The position numbers were made by a program, and so were the translations under genes. Under the pieces are notes generated by a model, which worked only from the letters and a program-made list of their open reading frames with translations, was not told the DNA's origin and made no database searches. 64,000 nucleotides of DNA from Vibrio tarriae (GTDB taxonomy: Bacteria > Pseudomonadota > Gammaproteobacteria > Enterobacterales > Vibrionaceae). Shown here piece after piece: positions 49,347-58,696 of the stretch (positions are counted from its first letter, which is position 1; the number at the start of each line of letters is the position of its first letter). The DNA lies in contig NZ_CP022352.1 of NCBI RefSeq assembly GCF_002216685.1, forward strand, positions 744,001 to 808,000, written 5' to 3'.

Positions 49347-50321
49347 ATGCGTTGGTGGATAGTTTTAGTGTGGCTGTTGAGTGGTCAAACATGGTCGGCC
49401 AATGTTTTGGTGATTCAAAGTTATCACTCAGGTTATGCTTGGGATGCGGCCTACACAAAAGGATTGAAAGAGGGGATTAACGCCCAACATCAATTACACT
49501 TTTTTGAAATGGATACGAAACGGATTCCCGCTCGAGAATACAGCGCGGCTGCCGATCGTGCATTTCAAGCTTATCAGCGATTGAAACCTGACTTGGTGGT
49601 CTTGGGTGATGACAACGCGCTCTATTATCTGCTGCCCAAACTGTATAACGAGCCCATCTCGATTGTTTTTCTAGGGATTAACTCAAATCCTAGAGAGTTG
49701 CTGGATGAATATTCGGGGATTGCGCAAGTAACGGGCATTTTAGAGCAACCCTTATTTGTCAAAAATATGGCTGAAATCGGCCGTTTGTTACCGAAAGATA
49801 AACGGCGTGTTTTGGTGTTGTTTGACTCAGGTAATACCTCAAAAATTGCCTTGGATTATATGCAAGATCAATACAAGCTGATTAAGGAGAACTTGGGGAT
49901 AGAGGCGGACATCCGCTCTATTAAGAGTGAGCAAGAGTGGAGGCATGCTGTTGAGTATGCCAATCAAGAAAGCTTTGGAGCTATTGTGGTTGGTTTGTAT
50001 CAAACTCTTGTCAATACTGATGGGCTACATGTTCCACCAGAAAACATTTTGAGTTGGACGAATCAACATTCTCAACTGCCGTTGTTTGGCTTTTGGGATT
50101 TCTCCATCGGCAAAGGTAAAGCAGCGGGTGGGGTGGTGTTATTTGGATTAGAACAAGGAAAAATGGCCGCGGAACTGGCGACGCGTATTTTGGATAAACA
50201 AGAACCCGCCAAATACATTCCGATCCAGATCAACCGTCAAGGGCGAGGCCTTTATCAGCCAGATGAGTTTGCACGCTGGGGTTTAACGCCGCCGAAAGAT
50301 TGGACACCTATCGATGAATAA
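49347..50321 (+). CDS. Periplasmic binding protein (ABC_sub_bind type), likely sensor partner
   Basis: This 324-aa protein has a signal peptide (1-17, ending WSA) and the two-lobed fold of PF04392-type substrate-binding proteins (LVIQSYHSGYAWDAAYTKGLKEG; later VVLGDDNALYYLLPKLYN; VVLFGLEQGKMAAELATRIL). No permease or ATPase gene is nearby. Instead the divergent neighbour is a membrane histidine kinase, suggesting that it presents a ligand to the sensor. The AGGAGG-like site lies 8 bases before the ATG. Confidence 0.8.
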   Translation: MRWWIVLVWLLSGQTWSANVLVIQSYHSGYAWDAAYTKGLKEGINAQHQLHFFEMDTKRIPAREYSAAADRAFQAYQRLKPDLVVLGDDNALYYLLPKLYNEPISIVFLGINSNPRELLDEYSGIAQVTGILEQPLFVKNMAEIGRLLPKDKRRVLVLFDSGNTSKIALDYMQDQYKLIKENLGIEADIRSIKSEQEWRHAVEYANQESFGAIVVGLYQTLVNTDGLHVPPENILSWTNQHSQLPLFGFWDFSIGKGKAAGGVVLFGLEQGKMAAELATRILDKQEPAKYIPIQINRQGRGLYQPDEFARWGLTPPKDWTPIDE

Positions 50322-50365
50322 GCGCTGTACTTAGCCTATGAATCCAAGGTGAGTTATAGAAAACA

Positions 50366-50388
50366 ACACCGCCCATAAAGGGCGGTGT
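50366..50388 (-). terminator. Terminator of the NhaC-family transporter gene
   Basis: ACACCGCCC and GGGCGGTGT (9 bp) with a 5-base loop, followed on the minus strand by TGTTTTC. Confidence 0.75.
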
Positions 50389-50398
50389 GAAAGAGAAT

Positions 50399-51979
50399 TT
50401 AAGCTTCAACTGGCTCTTGCTGCCAACGTTTTTGGCGTAGATTAAAGGCGCAAAACAGTACAAACCATACGCTGCTGGCTGCCAAACCTGCCCAAACAGA
50501 GTGCAATAAGCCCATTGCCAAATAACCTAGTAATGCCCCCATTGCTGCGCTGATGGCGTAAGGAAGTTGAGTCACCACATGGTCAATATGATGACTACCC
50601 GCGCCAGTGGCGGACAAGATACTGGTGCTGGAAATTGGTGAGGCGTGATCGCCAAACACAGCGCCTGCTAATACGGCAGAGAGGGTTGGTAGCATCAGGC
50701 TGATGTCTGATGCAGCAGCAATATCACCCGCGAGTGGCAGCATAATGCCGAAGGTGCCCCAACTGGTGCCAGTAGCGAATGCCATTAAACAAGACAGAAC
50801 AAACACCAACGCGGGTAGCAGTTCAACTGGCAAATTGCCTTGAGTCAGGGACGCGAGATAAATGCCGGTTTGCAGATCACGCACCACACCACCTATCGTC
50901 CAAGCAAATAGCAGAATGATGATCGCTGGCATCATCGCCATAACACCTTTTGGTGCGGTGGAGATCCATGTTTGCACCGAAAGTTTTAAGCGCAGTGACA
51001 GGACAATCGAGACGGCCAAGCTACACAACGCCGCATAAACCAGTGATTGCGCCACATTGGTATTTTCGAGTGCGCCAATCAAAGAGAAAGCCTCACCGTT
51101 AGCGGCTAAGACGGCGTTACCGGTTTGGATCATGAAAATCAAGGTGGTGATGGTCAGTGCTGCGATGGGCAACACCATATCGATCATGGTGCCGCGAGCG
51201 GTTTCTCCGCCTTCCATATCTAAGCCCGCAGGGCGGCCTTTGCTTTCGTCCCACAATTTACCTTCACGAGCCCACGCTTCGTGTTGGCGCATGGGGCCAA
51301 TATCCATCGGCAGGAAAATCACCGCGAGCACCATAAGCAGGGTAAACACTGCGTACAGGTTCATCGGGATCATCTGTACAAATGCTGAAATCGCACTGAT
51401 TTCCGTCATTTCGTGTGCTGCTAAAATGCCGCCAATGAGAGCGATAATGTAAGCGCCCCAAGAGGAAATCGGCGTAATCACACACACGGGGGCTGCTGTA
51501 GAGTCGAGCAAATAGGCGAGTTTCGCGCGCGAGATTTGGAAGCGATCCGTCACCGGGCGGCAAATTGCGCCTACAGACAGGCTATGGAAAAAGTCATCGA
51601 TGAAAAAGGCAAATACCATTAACCCTGTCAGAGCTTTTGCACTGCGGCGATCTTTACATTTGCGCTCTGCCCACACCGCGAAAGCACGCGTTGCGCCTGA
51701 GGCGGTCATTAAGCTTATCAAACCACCCAGCAGCAGCATAAACAGCAGCATATTGATGTTATCGCTGTTGGCTGCACCTTCCGCCCAGAATAAGCCGCTG
51801 ATCTTTCCAAACAAGTACTGTAGTGTGCTTAGAGGTGAAAAATGGTTAAGCATGACAGCGCCAGCGGCAATGCCAGCGCCTAAAGAGAGTAATACTCGGC
51901 GTGTGGTAATCGCGAGCAGCACTGCGAGTAGCGGTGGGATGACCGAGTAAATCGAGTCAGAATAAGGGGCTAAATTCAT
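50399..51979 (-). CDS. NhaC-family Na+ antiporter/lysine transporter
   Basis: A 526-aa protein (start ATG 51979; GTG 51988 is an alternative) with about 12 hydrophobic helices. The conserved blocks resemble the NhaC/PF03553 family (FFIDDFFHSLSVGAICRPVTD, FGDHASPISSTSILSATGAG, TGTSWGTFGIMLPLA). A lysine riboswitch lies directly upstream on the same strand, which makes a lysine:Na+ or lysine:H+ carrier more likely than a pure Na+/H+ antiporter. A hairpin at 51981-52010 covers the ribosome binding site. Confidence 0.85.
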   Translation of the reverse strand: MNLAPYSDSIYSVIPPLLAVLLAITTRRVLLSLGAGIAAGAVMLNHFSPLSTLQYLFGKISGLFWAEGAANSDNINMLLFMLLLGGLISLMTASGATRAFAVWAERKCKDRRSAKALTGLMVFAFFIDDFFHSLSVGAICRPVTDRFQISRAKLAYLLDSTAAPVCVITPISSWGAYIIALIGGILAAHEMTEISAISAFVQMIPMNLYAVFTLLMVLAVIFLPMDIGPMRQHEAWAREGKLWDESKGRPAGLDMEGGETARGTMIDMVLPIAALTITTLIFMIQTGNAVLAANGEAFSLIGALENTNVAQSLVYAALCSLAVSIVLSLRLKLSVQTWISTAPKGVMAMMPAIIILLFAWTIGGVVRDLQTGIYLASLTQGNLPVELLPALVFVLSCLMAFATGTSWGTFGIMLPLAGDIAAASDISLMLPTLSAVLAGAVFGDHASPISSTSILSATGAGSHHIDHVVTQLPYAISAAMGALLGYLAMGLLHSVWAGLAASSVWFVLFCAFNLRQKRWQQEPVEA

Positions 51980-51980
51980 G

Positions 51981-52010
51981 GATCTCACATCACCTTTTCA
52001 GGTGGAGATC
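51981..52010 (-). promoter_or_regulatory. RBS-sequestering hairpin in the transporter leader
   Basis: GATCTC/GAGATC and CACC/GGTG pair on either side of a 6-base loop, with a 4-base bulge, covering the AAGGTG Shine-Dalgarno of the transporter gene. It is likely part of the lysine riboswitch expression platform. Confidence 0.55.
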
Positions 52011-52061
52011 TACCAGCAGGATAAAAAACACATTTCAGCGAAATAACACTTCTTATCCTTC

Positions 52062-52226
52062 AAGGTAGCGCTCCATAGACAACACACTATGGCAGTCCGG
52101 CATTTGTTCAATGCTGGCCCAGCGAACGTTGATGACGCAACGATCACTTCGGCGCTGTACCCTTTAACCAGTCATCATCGGGGTCAACCTACGACTGGCG
52201 ACTCATGAACAGCGCGCCTCTACTTA
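52062..52226 (-). promoter_or_regulatory. Lysine riboswitch (L box)
   Basis: On the minus strand, the conserved core elements appear in order: AGAGGCGCGC, GCCAGTC (with the later pairing GACTGG), GGGTACAGCGCCGAAGTG, GCTGGGCC, ACTGCCATAGTG and TATGGAGCGCTACC. This is the L-box pattern seen for example upstream of E. coli lysC. It lies 83 bases from the NhaC-family start and probably lowers its expression when lysine is plentiful. Confidence 0.85.
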
Positions 52227-52382
52227 AAGGAACTTGTGCCAGTTGGAGAGCTTTGCTCAAAAACTGTGACACGCAACGTATATTACTGCCTTTTCAGGTG
52301 ACGACAAGATTTAATTTCCCCATTTCTGCAGTGAAATTGATCTCGTCCGGTATATTCGCTAAAGGGTCAGAATTTTCTCTCA

Positions 52383-53588
52383 TCAGATCGCAATAGGCAT
52401 CTCATCTGAAGGTGGTTGTTTGGTGTAAACGCGTTTGAGCCCCCACAACGCCAGTACCGACATCAGAAGCATGATAATGCCGAGTGGTAGTTGATCGGAT
52501 GCTGGGAACATGGCGGCGAACAGCGTAGCCAGACCTGCCCCTAAGTTTTGCATTCCACCTAAAATCGCACCGCCAGTCCCTGCGTGATAAGGGAAAGGAG
52601 AGAGTGCACCAGTGGTGGCGGCCGGGAATAAAATGCCAGCCCCTAAGAAGTAAATCGTTGCGCCGCCAATTAAGGACCATGCGGTTGTCAGGCCAAGCAA
52701 ACCGGGCAACATAATCACCAGAGAACCGGTGAGGATGGCGAGCAAACCGATGCGCATGGCGGTTTTTTCACGCCAGTGGCGAGCAATCACGTTAGAGAGC
52801 CAAGCGCCCGCCAAATAACCGGGTATGGGTAACACAAACAATAAGCTTACGGTAGTCGCAGGTAGGCCCAATACACCGCCTAATAATACTCCTGCTGCCG
52901 CTTCAAACACGGCTAAGCCTGCAAAGGTTGCGACAAGACAGATTAAGTAACCTTGGAAGCGGCGATCTGACAGCACATAATGATAACTGCGCAGTACGGG
53001 CTCTTTTTTACGCGCAGCCGCAGGTAGCGTTTCCACCATGCTGGTCATCATGGTAATCACCACGGCAATCGCAAATAGAGACAAGAACAAATAGCTTGAA
53101 CGCCAGCCAAAACTTTCGGTTAAGTAGCCCCCTAAGACCGGCGCAACCAGAGGTGAGAAAATCAGGCACATACTGATTAAGCTGTTGACTTTATGCAGCT
53201 CAGCCCCGTCGAAACAGTCGCGAGAGAGCGTACGAGACATCGCGCCACCACAGCCAATCCCAAGACCTTGTACAAAGCTACCGACCAAAAACCATGAATA
53301 CTGATGGGCGAACAGCGCAATCAAAGAACCGATAATGTAGATTGCCAATCCAGCAATAATGATCGGTTTGCGACCAATACGATCAGAAAGGGTGCCGTAG
53401 ACAAATTGCGACAAACCGTATGGGATCAGGTAGCACGCCATCACGGCTTGCAGCGCCGCCGGCGAAACCAAAAACTCTTGCGCCATGTAACCAATAGAAG
53501 GCACATACATAGTTTGTGTCGCTTGGCCGACAGCGGCCAGAATAGCGATAAAGAAGGTCAGTTTTGCAACAGAAAGCGAGGCAGACAT
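52383..53588 (-). CDS. emrD: MFS multidrug exporter (EmrD-type)
   Basis: This 401-aa, 12-helix MFS protein of the drug:H+ antiporter (12-TMS) group has motif A as GTLSDRIGRKP in the loop between helices 2 and 3 and motif C-like GGAMSRTLSRD nearby. The ATG at 53588 has GGAGATAACG directly upstream; upstream alternatives are weaker. In V. cholerae an EmrD-3 transporter confers multidrug resistance. The protein also resembles Bcr/CmlA. It is monocistronic. Confidence 0.85.
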   Translation of the reverse strand: MSASLSVAKLTFFIAILAAVGQATQTMYVPSIGYMAQEFLVSPAALQAVMACYLIPYGLSQFVYGTLSDRIGRKPIIIAGLAIYIIGSLIALFAHQYSWFLVGSFVQGLGIGCGGAMSRTLSRDCFDGAELHKVNSLISMCLIFSPLVAPVLGGYLTESFGWRSSYLFLSLFAIAVVITMMTSMVETLPAAARKKEPVLRSYHYVLSDRRFQGYLICLVATFAGLAVFEAAAGVLLGGVLGLPATTVSLLFVLPIPGYLAGAWLSNVIARHWREKTAMRIGLLAILTGSLVIMLPGLLGLTTAWSLIGGATIYFLGAGILFPAATTGALSPFPYHAGTGGAILGGMQNLGAGLATLFAAMFPASDQLPLGIIMLLMSVLALWGLKRVYTKQPPSDEMPIAI

Positions 53589-53840
53589 CGTTATCTCCAG
53601 ATAAAAACAATATCTTATTAAAATCATCTAATGAAAAAACTTGAGAGAGCTTAGCTCTCGGCGCGAGATGTTATTGCTGTAAGCCTTATCTAGCAAACGA
53701 TTATTGCTGTTTTGTTCACGATAAATATCTATGATTTGGATTATTTTTTCTAATGATTATTTTGGTTTTATTGTACCTTGAACCCAAACTCAAGTCAGAC
53801 TATGATAAATGAGAATTAATATCATAAAGATGTTGTAAAC

Positions 53841-54107
53841 ATGATGTCACTTGCTGTACCGCTGCTTTTCATGAGCTTGCTTGGATTTAAATTAAAACTC
53901 CCTTATGGGTTATTGATTGGATTAATCATACTGACGCTATTGCTAGGCTGGCTTGGTAACATCAGCTTATTACCAGTGTTGGTGGTGCTGTTCTTTATGT
54001 CTCCGCTCTTGCTGGCGACAAAGCGAGCGCAATGGCAGAGCATGTTGTTCTGTGTTGGTTGCTTGTTGCCCCAACTGTTGCAATTTGTGATGTTAAATCA
54101 GCGATGA
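53841..54107 (+). CDS. Small membrane protein of unknown function
   Basis: This 88-aa, very hydrophobic protein has three predicted transmembrane segments (about 3-15, 22-42, 45-60) and a short basic loop (TKRAQWQ). A second ATG lies three bases later. No family is recognised. It is divergent from emrD and convergent with the phospholipase gene, with a terminator-like hairpin downstream. Confidence 0.6.
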   Translation: MMSLAVPLLFMSLLGFKLKLPYGLLIGLIILTLLLGWLGNISLLPVLVVLFFMSPLLLATKRAQWQSMLFCVGCLLPQLLQFVMLNQR

Positions 54108-54165
54108 GTGGCCGTGTGTTGCAATGTTCACTCTCATCTAAGCTGGTGTTTATTTTACTGAAGAA

Positions 54166-54195
54166 TTAAGGATAGAGTTTTTGCTCTACCCTTAA
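54166..54195. terminator. Bidirectional terminator
   Basis: Arms TTAAGGATAGAG and CTCTACCCTTAA pair with one G-U around a T5/A5 loop between convergent genes. Confidence 0.65.
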
Positions 54196-54209
54196 GAGTC
54201 CGCAGGATT

Positions 54210-55466
54210 CTAGAGTGGAAATTGTGCCATTTCGGTAGCCAAAATCTGTTCTGCAATATAGTGATGGGTTGCCGTCGTTGGATGAGTGACCTCCCAGAAT
54301 ACAAAGCGATCTGAGCCTTGCTTAGCACACTCTGCAGAAAGCGAGTGAGAAAGCAGGTAATCGGCGGCAGAGCTTCGTCGAATATCTAAGCAAGGCGTAC
54401 TCGCGTGGGCAAACCCATGTTTCTCCGGCTGAGTCGTGATGCTGTCAAACAGTGCATAAGCATCAAACAACGCTACCCGAATACCTTGCATTTGGTAGTA
54501 GCGAGCTTGCTCGCGGATAAAGGCATTCATACCGATGATTTTGCTGCGCACCGTATCAATTTGCTCTTGCGTGGTATATTGAAATTGCGGAGCGCGAGTT
54601 GCGTCCGGCAAGGTGATCAGAACAAGATTTTTTGCTCCCGCATCAATAAGACGGATCAGTGCTGAACTGTAATCGGCTTTGACATCCGCCAATGAACGGT
54701 TGTAGTTCATAAAGTCATTCAGGCCAAACTCCAAGGTAAACAAGCTATTTTCAGGCTGATAGTTTTTAGCCAATCGCATATAAGAGAGATAAGAACTGAC
54801 CTGCTCGTAAACACCTGTTAATGCCACATACTGGTTACGCCCTGCTGCGCCACCAACGGCCCAGTTATACAGAGGTACATTCAAACCTTGTGCTAGGTAT
54901 TCGGTCCAAACGAATCCATTCGAAAAATGGCCTAGGAACCATGAGTCAGGGTTGGGGAAGCGCCACTGCGAAGCATTGAAAATGTTGCCTGTATCGGAAA
55001 GGCTATCGCCAAACGCGATCACTTTGCTGATTCGGTTAGGCTGAACTTGCGGATCATTACTCCAAATAGTGTGGTTGTATGAAAAGCGATGATCGGCAGC
55101 GAAATAGGTAATATCAGCATAACCATGGTTGATGTCTAACGTCTCTTCGCAGCGTTCTAAAAGGGTCTCTGGCCGGGTCGTCGTGTAAAACATGTTTTTT
55201 TGTCGAACACTCGACCACCAATAACCCTCGATAGTGTAATAGCTACCATCCGCATTCTTTGCCCACTCCCAAGTTGTGTAGGGGTCATCATGGGTGGCTG
55301 CAGGACGATACCAACAACGCACATAGGTATAGGTTTGCTGACCTTGTACTTGTTCTACTTGAGCTCGGCTAAGTGGTTGTATCTCTAGATTTTCCCACGG
55401 TTCGGTAGCGGCGGAGGCTGTTAGGCTGGCTAGACCAGCAATCAAGGTGAAGAGCTTTGTTTTCAT
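54210..55466 (-). CDS. tlh: Thermolabile hemolysin / lecithinase (GDSL phospholipase)
   Basis: This 418-aa secreted lipolytic enzyme has a signal peptide (1-19, ending ASA) and the SGNH/GDSL core: AFGDSLSDTGN with nucleophile Ser155, GGAAGRNQ, GLNDFMNYN and the catalytic pair WEVTHPTTATHH near the C-terminus. The family acts as phospholipase A2/lysophospholipase on phosphatidylcholine and lyses erythrocytes. Residues 20-140 form a family-specific N-terminal domain. It lies next to hlyA on the opposite strand, as in V. cholerae. Confidence 0.93.
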   Translation of the reverse strand: MKTKLFTLIAGLASLTASAATEPWENLEIQPLSRAQVEQVQGQQTYTYVRCWYRPAATHDDPYTTWEWAKNADGSYYTIEGYWWSSVRQKNMFYTTTRPETLLERCEETLDINHGYADITYFAADHRFSYNHTIWSNDPQVQPNRISKVIAFGDSLSDTGNIFNASQWRFPNPDSWFLGHFSNGFVWTEYLAQGLNVPLYNWAVGGAAGRNQYVALTGVYEQVSSYLSYMRLAKNYQPENSLFTLEFGLNDFMNYNRSLADVKADYSSALIRLIDAGAKNLVLITLPDATRAPQFQYTTQEQIDTVRSKIIGMNAFIREQARYYQMQGIRVALFDAYALFDSITTQPEKHGFAHASTPCLDIRRSSAADYLLSHSLSAECAKQGSDRFVFWEVTHPTTATHHYIAEQILATEMAQFPL

Positions 55467-56187
55467 AGTTTGTCTTCTTATTGGTTGAATAAACAGATTG
55501 GCGATCTGGTCAGATCTGTTTGTATTGTGAATGAGACATTCATCGGGTCAATGAAAAATCGCCAATGGCATCTTTAGCTTGGAAGTAAGATCAACAGTTG
55601 CTTGTTTAATCACTAATGGGATTTTTCGGAGAGGTTTTTAATTTAGGTTCAGAAATAAATTTAAAAATAATATCTAGCATCGGTTTCTGTAAATTAATTC
55701 AGACTAATTTAGTTCAATTTAAATTAGAGTCGTTAAATAATATAAATATTATGGATTGTTATTTTAGTAAAAGATTATTTTCCAATAAATAAAAAGTCTT
55801 TAGAGGGTGAAAACTGTGATCTGCTGTGAATTTTTAAATTTACCGTATTTTACATTTAGAAACATAAGTGATATTTCAGTAAGTATGTGGTGGCAGAAGT
55901 TATATAATGCATTTCTGCTGAAAGGATACGCGGGTACAGCCACACGCAAACTCAAGGATGACGAGGGTAACCCATGAGACACAATCAAAATGGGTATATT
56001 CTGATTACTTGGAAATACAGTAATATTACTCAATTTTACTCAAAATATAATAGATGGCTTATTAGCACCTATTAATATGAGTGCTTGGTGTATTATTCGT
56101 TATTTTAGTAATTTGAGTATAAGTCACTTTGTTTGAAAATCTCATCTTGTAATAACACAAAAAAATAGCAGGATCAGAGAGGTTTAT
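55467..56187. other. Divergent control region of tlh and hlyA
   Basis: This 720-base AT-rich gap separates the two toxin genes. A TATAAT-like box lies near 55,910. A 31-codon frame from ATG 55885 to TGA 55977 (MWWQKLYNAFLL, later RKLKDDEGNP) is open but has no ribosome binding site, so it is not called. HlyU, HapR and Fur are known regulators of hlyA in V. cholerae, but I did not identify their sites. Confidence 0.5.
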
Positions 56188-58413
56188 ATGCCAAAACTCA
56201 ATCGTAGTACAATCGCGATATTCACGATATTAAGTGCAATATCCAGTCCAACTCTGTTGGCGAATATTAATGAACCGAGTGGCGAAGCGGTGGGTATTAT
56301 TAGCCAAGTCACTGATAATCATGTAATAAAATATTTCAATGCTGCTGATTGGCAAGCTGAAGACAACGCATTACCGAGCTTAGCTGAGCTGCGCGATTTG
56401 GTGATTAACCAGCAAAAACGCGTTTTGGTTGATTTCAGTCAGATCAGTGATGCTGAAGGTCAAGCAGAGATGCAAGCCAAATTCAGAAAGGCTTACGGGG
56501 TAGGCTTTGCTAATCAATTTATTGTCATCACTGAACATAAAGGGGAGCTGCTGTTTACACCTTTTGATCAGGCAGAAGAAGTTGACCCTCAATTACTCGA
56601 AGCGCCGCGAACTGCTCGCTTATTAGCTCGCTCTGGTTTTGCAAGCCCGGCACCGGCAAACAGCGAGACGAATACCTTGCCGCATGTGGCTTTCTACATC
56701 AGTGTTAACCGTGCGATCAGCGATGAAGAGTGTACCTTCAACAACTCTTGGTTGTGGAAAAACGAAAAAGGCAGTCGACCGTTCTGTAAAGATGCTAATA
56801 TCTCATTGATTTATCGAGTTAACTTAGAACGATCGTTGCAATACGGCATTGTTGGCTCCGCCACACCGGATGCCAAAATTGTACGGATCAGCTTAGATGA
56901 CGACAGCACAGGCGCGGGGATTCATCTGAATGATCAACTCGGTTATCGCCAGTTTGGTGCCAGTTACACCACCTTAGACGCCTATTTCCGTGAATGGTCA
57001 ACCGATGCAATTGCGCAAGATTATCGTTTTGACTTTAGTACCTCAAATAGCAAAGCGCAGATCTTAAAAACCTTCCCTGTCAGTAACGTCAACGCTAATT
57101 TTGAGCGTAAAGAAGTGTCAGGCTTTGAGTTGGGGGTATCTGGTGGGGTAGAAGCGGATAAAAATGGTCCGAAAGCGAAGCTTGAAGCGAAAGCCAGTTA
57201 CACGCAAAGCCGTTGGCTAACCTACAACACGCAGGATTACCGTATTGAGCGTAACGCGAAAAATGCGCAAAACGTCAGCTTTACTTGGAATCGCCAGCAA
57301 TATGCCACGGCAGAATCGCTACTCAATCGTTCGACTGATGCGCTGTGGGTAAATACCTACCCAGTTGATGTGAATCGTATCAGCCCACTCAGTTACGCGA
57401 GTTTTGTGCCGAAAATGGATGTGATTTATAAAGCCTCACCGAAAGAAACGGGTAGCACGGATTTTGTGATCGATTCTTCAGTCAATATCCGCCCAATCTA
57501 TAACGGTGCTTATAAGCACTACTATGTGGTGGGTGCTCATCAGTCCTACCATGGCTTTGAAGAGACTCCACGTCGCCGAATCACTAAATCGGCAAGTTTT
57601 ACCGTCGATTGGGATCACCCAGTGTTCACTGGCGGTCGCCCTGTGAACCTACAACTTGCCAGCTTCAACAACCGCTGTATTGAAGTGGGTTCTCAAGGTC
57701 GCTTAACTGCCAATACGTGTGATAGCCAGCAAGCAACACAATCCCTCATCTACGATCAGCTTGGTCGTTATGTGAGTGCGAGTAACACCAAGCTTTGTCT
57801 CGATGGTGCTGCATTAGATGCGCTGCAAACCTGTAACCAAAACCTGACTCAACGTTGGGAGTGGCGCGAAGGTACTGATGAACTGAGCAATGTGTACAGT
57901 GGCGAGTCGCTTGGACATGACAAACAAACCGGTGAGCTTGGCCTGTATGCTGCCAGCAACGATGCTGTAAGTTTACGTACTATCACTGCTTATACAGATG
58001 TGTTCAATGCACATGAAAGCTCTCCGATTTTGGGTTACACGCAAGGAAAAATGAACCAGCAGCGCGTTGGACAAGATCATAGATTATATGTGCGAGTAGG
58101 AGCCGCCATCGATGCGTTAGGTTCCGCCCCTGATTTATTGGTTGGTGGTAAGGGGGGCAGTTTGAGCTCGGTGGACCTTGCGGGCGTGAAATCTATCACA
58201 GCAACCTCTGGCGATTTCCAATATGGAGGCCAGCAGTTGGTGGCTTTGACATTTACCTATCAAGATGGACGTCAACAAACGTTAGGCTCGAAATCATATG
58301 TCACTAATGCTCACGAAGATCGTTTTGAGTTAGCTGATGCTGCTAAGATCACTCAACTGAGAATCTGGGCTGATGATTGGTTAGTGAAAGGGGTTCAATT
58401 TGATTTGAACTAG
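56188..58413 (+). CDS. hlyA: Pore-forming cytolysin HlyA (V. cholerae cytolysin)
   Basis: This 741-aa protein is the length of V. cholerae El Tor HlyA and is close to it throughout, with scattered differences. Residues 1-25 are a signal peptide; 26 to about 157 the prodomain; then the cytolysin domain with the pore-forming stem; about 480-610 a beta-trefoil lectin (NNRCIEV, TKLCLDG, QRWEWRE); 611-741 a beta-prism lectin. The mature toxin assembles heptameric pores in cholesterol-rich membranes. Small residue differences in the prodomain (GEAVGIISQVTDNHVIKYF) indicate a divergent allele, which suggests a sister species or non-O1 lineage. Confidence 0.95.
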   Translation: MPKLNRSTIAIFTILSAISSPTLLANINEPSGEAVGIISQVTDNHVIKYFNAADWQAEDNALPSLAELRDLVINQQKRVLVDFSQISDAEGQAEMQAKFRKAYGVGFANQFIVITEHKGELLFTPFDQAEEVDPQLLEAPRTARLLARSGFASPAPANSETNTLPHVAFYISVNRAISDEECTFNNSWLWKNEKGSRPFCKDANISLIYRVNLERSLQYGIVGSATPDAKIVRISLDDDSTGAGIHLNDQLGYRQFGASYTTLDAYFREWSTDAIAQDYRFDFSTSNSKAQILKTFPVSNVNANFERKEVSGFELGVSGGVEADKNGPKAKLEAKASYTQSRWLTYNTQDYRIERNAKNAQNVSFTWNRQQYATAESLLNRSTDALWVNTYPVDVNRISPLSYASFVPKMDVIYKASPKETGSTDFVIDSSVNIRPIYNGAYKHYYVVGAHQSYHGFEETPRRRITKSASFTVDWDHPVFTGGRPVNLQLASFNNRCIEVGSQGRLTANTCDSQQATQSLIYDQLGRYVSASNTKLCLDGAALDALQTCNQNLTQRWEWREGTDELSNVYSGESLGHDKQTGELGLYAASNDAVSLRTITAYTDVFNAHESSPILGYTQGKMNQQRVGQDHRLYVRVGAAIDALGSAPDLLVGGKGGSLSSVDLAGVKSITATSGDFQYGGQQLVALTFTYQDGRQQTLGSKSYVTNAHEDRFELADAAKITQLRIWADDWLVKGVQFDLN

Positions 58414-58432
58414 GAACCTTAAAAGTGGAAGC

Positions 58433-58457
58433 ATGCCCTGAAATTTCGGGGCATTTT
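58433..58457 (+). terminator. Terminator after hlyA
   Basis: ATGCCCTGA pairs with TTCGGGGCAT, followed by TTTT, 20 bases past the hlyA stop. Confidence 0.75.
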
Positions 58458-58696
58458 ATGTATTTAATGTTTTTTATTCACACATTTGTCGACTTAACAA
58501 TTCAGAAGCCGAATAATTTTGCCATACTACTTCAAGGGCTGATTTTCTTTTGATGATTAGCCTGCCCTTTCATACTAGGGTAAAAATACGCAATAACAAT
58601 ATAAGGCGCGATTCACGCGCTTTTGATGTTTGTCGATGACCCTACAATCTTTACAGGTCGGCAAGCATTGTGACTTCTGAATGATAGGTACGAGAC

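Noticed and set aside
55885..55977. 31-codon frame in the tlh-hlyA gap
   Set aside because: No ribosome binding site and too short; noted as a possible decayed gene only.
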